The notes under the pieces were generated by a model. It ran no database searches, had not been told where the DNA came from, and was given only the letters and a program-made list of their open reading frames with translations. The position numbers were made by a program, and so were the translations under genes. Source: Clostridiales bacterium (lineage in GTDB: Bacteria; Bacillota; Clostridia; Lachnospirales; CAG-274). From it: a stretch of 10,172 nt of DNA. Below, in pieces: positions 6,718 through 10,172 of this stretch; position 1 is the stretch's first letter, and every line of letters begins with the position of its first letter. The stretch is taken from the NCBI GenBank assembly GCA_021202835.1, contig JAJQCI010000252.1, forward strand, positions 3,300-13,471, read 5' to 3'.

Positions 6718-7653
6718 TCAGTTCTGCTGTTTTATAAGGCTTTCGTCACGCTGAAGCTCCTTAGATATGTCAACCTCGCCTGCGGTTTCGTTTACCTTTT
6801 GACCCTCTATATAAAGCTGAACCGAATTTACCGAGTCCAGCGCAGTAAGGGAATTAACAATGGAATAAACCTGAAGCTTTGTTAAGCCTGCTCCGGTTGT
6901 TTTGTTTAAAAAGGCGGAAGAAAGATTAACATAGCAGATTCCGTTTTCCGTTGTTGTGTTTATAAGCTTTGTGCCCGAAGGTATGGGTGAAACAAGGTCG
7001 GCGCTTTCAGGGCCCTTTAAAAGCTGTTCTACAAGCTGATATTCTGTGTCAAGGCTTTGCTTTACTTCCAAAAGACGCTGTTCACCGCAGAGACAGGTCA
7101 TAGAGCTGTCGGCGAAATAAAGGGTTATAGACCTGTAGTTTATTTTTTCGGAAGCAATATCCGGGTTTAGAAGAACGTTTTTTCGGTTTAAGGGGAAACC
7201 GTCTACGCCCCTTCCTCCCGATGTTATTACAACGTTGTCTATAAAGCCCAGCGCAGTAAGGGTATAAACAAGAGAGCTTTTCATAAACAGCTTGTCAACG
7301 GAGGATTTATTCCAAAATTCGGGAGATAAATCCACATAAGCTGTTTTTTCCGTTTCGTCAAGAATGGCTGTTTCAAATTCAACATCGTTAAATGTTGCGG
7401 CAAGAGAAGTATTTGTTTTCGGGCCTATTTTAAGCTCGGTAAGAACAGTGTTGAAAACCTGAAGGTTTGTTGTGTTTTCATCATGAGTAATTATTCTTGC
7501 CTCAAAATCCAAATTGTTTTCAGCTGCGTTTTTATAATAGAGAGAAACCGAAAACTCCTTTCCGGCACGCAGAAAAATAAACAGAAATGTGCAAAAAACA
7601 GCCAAAAACAGGAGAACAGCCCCGGAGATTATATAAATCCTTTTATGCTTCAT
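6718..7653 (-). CDS. Membrane-anchored protein with two GerMN domains
   Basis: This 311-residue protein has a short basic N-terminus and one transmembrane segment (about 6-29); the rest should lie outside the membrane. Two GerMN-type domains follow, at about 36-165 and 173-295. Both show the pattern of a 'LL.GP' helix (ELKIGPKT at 74-81, QLLKGPESA at 210-218), a 'YV(D/N)LS.(E/A)F' strand (106-113 and 241-248), and a helix ending in TAL(G/D) before 'NV.I / SVQL'. GerMN occurs in spore germination/sporulation protein GerM and in actinobacterial LpqB. Cys21 lies inside the hydrophobic segment without a lipobox, so this is not an obvious lipoprotein. The gene overlaps the kinase stop by one base (TAATG) with GGAGG 7 bases upstream, so it is co-translated with the two-component system. 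I infer a modulator of the kinase's outer domain. Confidence 0.85.
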   Translation of the reverse strand: MKHKRIYIISGAVLLFLAVFCTFLFIFLRAGKEFSVSLYYKNAAENNLDFEARIITHDENTTNLQVFNTVLTELKIGPKTNTSLAATFNDVEFETAILDETEKTAYVDLSPEFWNKSSVDKLFMKSSLVYTLTALGFIDNVVITSGGRGVDGFPLNRKNVLLNPDIASEKINYRSITLYFADSSMTCLCGEQRLLEVKQSLDTEYQLVEQLLKGPESADLVSPIPSGTKLINTTTENGICYVNLSSAFLNKTTGAGLTKLQVYSIVNSLTALDSVNSVQLYIEGQKVNETAGEVDISKELQRDESLIKQQN

Positions 7654-8984
7654 TATTTTTCCTCCCTGTTTTGCTTAATAGGCAGTCTGACAATAAAGGT
7701 TGCGCCGCTGCCTTCCTTGCTTATTACCTTTATGTTTCCGTTGTGGAGAAGAACGGTTGAATGTGTTATTGAAAGACCAAGGCCCGTGCCTCCTGTTTCT
7801 CTGTCTCTTGTTTTGTCTGTACGGTAGAAACGGTTGAAAATTTTGGGCTGTTCCTCCTCACTTATGCCTATGCCCGTGTCGGCAACGGAAATAAAGGCGT
7901 TTTGATGGTCGTTTTCGAGAGTCACTTTAACAACCCCTTCGGAGGGTGTATATTTTATTGCATTGTCTATAAGGTTTGATATTGCCAGAGAAAGCTTTGT
8001 TTCGTCGGCGTCTATTATAACGTCTTTGTCGGCCTCCAGAATAAGCTCAATGTCTTTAACCTTTACAAGGGGATAAAGTGTTTTCATAATACCGATTAAC
8101 ATCATTCTTAAGTTTGTCTCTCCCAGGTTGAGCCCGGCTTCTCTGTTGTCAAGCTTAACAAGGGAAAGAAGGTCGTTTATAATATTTGTCATTCTGTCGA
8201 TTTCGGAGTTTATATCCTGCAGAAACTCCTTATACATTTCTTCCGGCGCAGTATCCTGCAGAAGTATGGATTCGCTTAAAACCTTAATAGAGCTTAAAGG
8301 GGTTTTAAGCTCATGAGACACGTTTGAAACGAATTCGGAACGTGAGGTGTCTTCATATTCCAGCTTTTCCGTCATTATATTTATGGCGTCGCCCAGAACG
8401 CTTATTTCGTTTTTGCCCTTTCCGGCAACCCTCTCCTGCAGATTTCCGTCTGTTATTTTTCTTATGGAGTCTACAAGCCGGGTTAGGGGCTTTAAAATAT
8501 GGCCGGAGGTTATATAAACTATAATTGCTATAACAACAGATATAATTATTGTCAAAAAAAGCCAGTCTTTATTTAGGGACGCAAGAAGGTCATAAACCTC
8601 GTCGAAGCCCGACACTAAAAGTATAGCCCCCAGAATTTCACCGTTTTCGCCGTCAATGGCTGCCGAAGCATATATTTTGCCCGTACTGCCTCTTAGGTTT
8701 GCGGCTGCTGTGCCTTTCAAGGCGTCTATAACTTCGGGGATTATAATTGTTTTGTCGGTTTCCGTTCTGTTAGTGTCGGCTATGATCTCTGCGTCGCTGT
8801 TTAAAACAAGTATTCTTGCTGAAATTTCAGTGCTTTTTTCGTCTAAATCGTTTAAAAATTTAGCCGAAAGGGTTGGGTCTGTAAGGTAGTTGTTGTTTTT
8901 TACCGAGCCTGCCAGCTTGTTGGCCTGATAGAGAAGATTTTGTTCGTTTCTTACTTCGAAATAATTTTTTAAAACGTTGTTCAT
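7653..8984 (-). CDS. Sensor histidine kinase, PhoR/WalK type (first ATG; true start lies upstream)
   Basis: From the first ATG this is 443 residues: an outer sensor region (about 10-138, CACHE/PAS-like by appearance), a transmembrane segment at about 141-160, HAMP at about 158-210, a HisKA domain with the phospho-acceptor His224 in SHELKTPL, and a HATPase domain with the N box (Asn337-Asn341, NLIDN), G1 (DTGIG, 369-373), the F box near 383-387 and G2 (GTGLG, 399-403). All catalytic residues are intact. The ATG start, however, omits a first membrane helix that the sensor region needs to reach the outside; that helix is encoded in the same open frame just upstream (see 8985-9098). The kinase should phosphorylate the response regulator encoded just before it, and it overlaps by one base the GerMN gene that follows. 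The stimulus is unknown. Confidence 0.93.
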   Translation of the reverse strand: MNNVLKNYFEVRNEQNLLYQANKLAGSVKNNNYLTDPTLSAKFLNDLDEKSTEISARILVLNSDAEIIADTNRTETDKTIIIPEVIDALKGTAAANLRGSTGKIYASAAIDGENGEILGAILLVSGFDEVYDLLASLNKDWLFLTIIISVVIAIIVYITSGHILKPLTRLVDSIRKITDGNLQERVAGKGKNEISVLGDAINIMTEKLEYEDTSRSEFVSNVSHELKTPLSSIKVLSESILLQDTAPEEMYKEFLQDINSEIDRMTNIINDLLSLVKLDNREAGLNLGETNLRMMLIGIMKTLYPLVKVKDIELILEADKDVIIDADETKLSLAISNLIDNAIKYTPSEGVVKVTLENDHQNAFISVADTGIGISEEEQPKIFNRFYRTDKTRDRETGGTGLGLSITHSTVLLHNGNIKVISKEGSGATFIVRLPIKQNREEK

Positions 8985-9098
8985 TGCAGCGGAAAATATA
9001 ATAAGAGGAACGAAGCCTATTACAAAATAGAGAAGAAAAAGCTTCCACCTCAGGCAGTTATACCATTTAAGCTCTTTAGAATCACTGTAAATAATAAC
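8985..9098 (-). other. In-frame N-terminal extension of the histidine kinase, including its first transmembrane helix
   Basis: The kinase frame stays open for 38 codons upstream of the ATG at 8984, back to a TAG at 9101-9099. It reads ...LRWKLFLLYFVIGFVPLIIF...AAM, a basic Trp-Lys lead followed by an ideal hydrophobic helix, as expected for TM1 of a sensor kinase. No ATG, GTG or TTG exists in this frame; only CTG (9053-9051) or ATT (9095-9093, 9092-9090) could start it. Alternatively, a GTG at 9085-9083 overlaps the regulator's stop as GTGA and reads MILKSLNGITA before a TGA; one base missing between about 9083 and 9054 would join it to the kinase frame. The first amino acids are thus uncertain, but the membrane helix almost certainly belongs to the protein. 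Confidence 0.8.
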
Positions 9099-9789
9099 CT
9101 ACCCCCCATCTTGTGTGTATATATTGAGGCTCTCTGGGAACCTTTTCGATTTTTTCCCTGAGACGCCTTACGTGTACGTCAACGGCCCGTCTTTGTTCCT
9201 TCTTTTGTTCACCTGAGCCCTTGAGGGTTGTATGCCAAATTTCACTTAAAAGATCTTCTCTGGAATAAACCGTGCCTATGTTTTTCATAAGAAGCATAAG
9301 GAGCTCAAACTCCTTAGCCGTAAGGTTTACCTCCTTGCCTTCAACATAACACCGCCTTGATTTTGTGTCAATCGAAAGCTCTCTCAGCGTAAGAATGCTG
9401 TCGTTTACAGGGGTTTTAGCCGTCTTTTTAACGCTTCTTCTGAGAATTGCTTTAATTCTGGCCTTAAGCTCCAAAATGTTGAAGGGCTTTGTTATATAGT
9501 CGTCGGCCCCAAGCTCAAGGCCCATAATTTTGTCTATGTCTTCGCCCTTTGCAGTAACCATAATTATAGGCACGGAAGAAAACTCCCTAATTGCGGAGCA
9601 GACGTCAAGGCCGTTTATTTTCGGAAGCATAACGTCAAGAAGAATAAGGTCGAAGTCTTCCGTACGGGCAAGGCGCAGCGCCTCCTCTCCGTCATAAGCC
9701 ACGGAAACATCCATATCATCCTGCATAAGGCTGAATTTTATTCCCTTAACAATAAGCTTTTCATCATCAACAACAAGTATTTTGCTCAT
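9082..9789 (-). CDS. OmpR/PhoB-family response regulator
   Basis: This 235-residue protein has a receiver domain (about 1-118) with acidic Asp8/Asp9, phospho-acceptor Asp52 in LLDVMLP, Thr79 and Lys101 in TKPF, followed by a winged-helix DNA-binding domain (about 130-235) with LTAKEFELL and the recognition helix in AVDVHVRRLREKIE. The C-terminal RWGVGYYL is the usual wing. Phosphorylation by the adjacent kinase should drive dimerisation and promoter binding. The loop between Trp185 and VDVH is about seven residues longer than in typical members and rich in Lys, Gln and Glu. The ATG start is set by AGGAGAG at 9804-9798, which overlaps the stop of the preceding ComEA-type gene. The stop at 9084-9082 lies within the open frame of the kinase extension, so the two genes probably overlap or abut. 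Confidence 0.95.
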   Translation of the reverse strand: MSKILVVDDEKLIVKGIKFSLMQDDMDVSVAYDGEEALRLARTEDFDLILLDVMLPKINGLDVCSAIREFSSVPIIMVTAKGEDIDKIMGLELGADDYITKPFNILELKARIKAILRRSVKKTAKTPVNDSILTLRELSIDTKSRRCYVEGKEVNLTAKEFELLMLLMKNIGTVYSREDLLSEIWHTTLKGSGEQKKEQRRAVDVHVRRLREKIEKVPREPQYIHTRWGVGYYLQ

Positions 9790-9797
9790 TTATAATT

Positions 9798-9804
9798 CTC
9801 TCCT
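9798..9804 (-). promoter_or_regulatory. Ribosome binding site of the response regulator
   Basis: AGGAGAG on the minus strand, 8 bases before the ATG at 9789, overlaps the TAG stop of the ComEA-type gene (9805-9803). This arrangement supports a single transcript and coupled translation across the two genes. Confidence 0.8.
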
Positions 9805-10159
9805 ATCCTACGGTGATATTGTCCTTTATATCATTATAAATATTTTCACCTATTCCCTTTACATTCATAATTTCTTCGGGAGACGCAAAGCCGCCGTTTT
9901 CCTCTCTGTAGGCTATAATCCTTTCGGCAATTTTTTCGCCTATGTACGGAAGGGAGCTGAGCTCCTCGCTGCCTGCGGTGTTTATGTTTATAACCTCAGC
10001 CGCTTCAGCCTCTTCGGCACTGTATAAAACGGCTTCTCTTTCGGTATTATAGTCTTCATATCTCCCTTCGGAGGTAAAATACCAAAGGAAGAAAAGAAGA
10101 AACACACAGCCGGCGGCGGATATATAAAATATGACTGTTTTATTGTTTTCCATAACCAC
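9803..10159 (-). CDS. Short ComEA-type helix-hairpin-helix protein
   Basis: This is a protein of 118 residues from GTG (10159) or 116 from the in-frame ATG at 10153-10151; the ATG has better spacing (8 bases) to a weak GACGG. A single transmembrane segment at about residues 8-28 is followed by a short acidic linker and, from VININTAG at 57-64 on, two helix-hairpin-helix motifs (LPYIGEKIAERIIAYR and VKGIGENIYNDI) as in the DNA-binding domain of ComEA, the membrane DNA receptor for transformation. Classical ComEA is around 200 residues with a middle (SLBB-like) domain; here the linker is too short for one. The HhH part should lie outside the cell and bind double-stranded DNA non-specifically. 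It is the first gene of this operon in the window; the promoter lies outside. Whether it serves transformation is unknown, as no other competence gene is in view. Confidence 0.87.
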   Translation of the reverse strand: MVMENNKTVIFYISAAGCVFLLFFLWYFTSEGRYEDYNTEREAVLYSAEEAEAAEVININTAGSEELSSLPYIGEKIAERIIAYREENGGFASPEEIMNVKGIGENIYNDIKDNITVG

Positions 10160-10172
10160 GGCCGTCTTTTAT

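Noticed and set aside
7591..7653. Reading the GerMN protein as a lipoprotein because of Cys21
   Set aside because: The preceding residues (LAVFC) do not fit a lipobox and hydrophobic sequence continues past the Cys, so a simple membrane anchor is the better reading.
7483..7827. Plus-strand open frame across the GerMN-kinase junction
   Set aside because: It is antisense to both genes and has no promoter or recognisable product.
8860..9048. GTG-started minus-strand frame of 62 codons over the kinase N-terminus
   Set aside because: It overlaps the kinase transmembrane and sensor coding in another frame; the encoded peptide has no domain, while the kinase frame encodes a proper membrane helix.
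9102..9107. Run of six G in the response regulator as a possible frameshift site
   Set aside because: The conserved RWGVGYYL ending reads correctly through it, so the regulator frame is intact.

Overview
The window looks like the chromosome of a low-to-mid-GC (by eye about 40-45%) member of the Bacillota, most likely class Clostridia. The pointers are the AGGAGG-type ribosome binding sites, tightly packed operons, a YitT-family membrane protein, an HxlR regulator of the 'SGKYK / YPQIPPKVEYSLT' type, and a GerMN-domain protein, a family common in spore formers. I see no rRNA, tRNA, CRISPR array, insertion sequence or phage gene. The longest stretch without a gene is the 157-base divergent control region 5938-6094.

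Bases 14-5579 (+ strand) hold five genes with almost no space between them: a YitT-type membrane protein; a von Willebrand factor A (VWA) protein with a metallopeptidase-like N-terminal domain (DUF2201 type); a MoxR-type AAA+ ATPase that overlaps it by ATGA; a cytoplasmic BspA-type leucine-rich-repeat (LRR) protein; and a secreted or membrane-anchored SGNH/GDSL hydrolase. AAA+ plus VWA pairs are a known design for chaperone-like remodelling machines (RavA-ViaA, NorQ-NorD and CbbQ-CbbO are characterised examples). Here the pair is followed 2 bases later by an LRR protein that could serve as substrate adaptor. The target is unknown. This trio is the best candidate in the window for an undescribed system.

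Bases 5602-6714 hold a small divergent pair: an HxlR-family regulator (minus strand, TTG start) and a flavin reductase-like FMN-binding protein (plus strand). The gap between them contains two near-consensus promoters that overlap back to back, an 8-bp perfect inverted repeat suited to a dimeric winged-helix regulator, and a hairpin in the predicted 5' leader of the flavoprotein. A rho-independent terminator follows the flavoprotein gene.

Bases 6718-10159 (minus strand, transcribed right to left) hold a four-gene operon: a short ComEA-type helix-hairpin-helix protein, an OmpR/PhoB-type response regulator, a PhoR/WalK-type sensor histidine kinase, and a membrane-anchored protein with two GerMN domains. 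The order regulator, kinase, GerMN protein recalls the actinobacterial mtrA-mtrB-lpqB cluster, where LpqB carries a GerMN domain, so the GerMN protein may modulate the kinase from outside the membrane. The first ATG of the kinase gene leaves out an evident transmembrane segment encoded just upstream in the same frame. The gene therefore either uses a rare start codon or carries a one-base frame disruption near 9054-9083.
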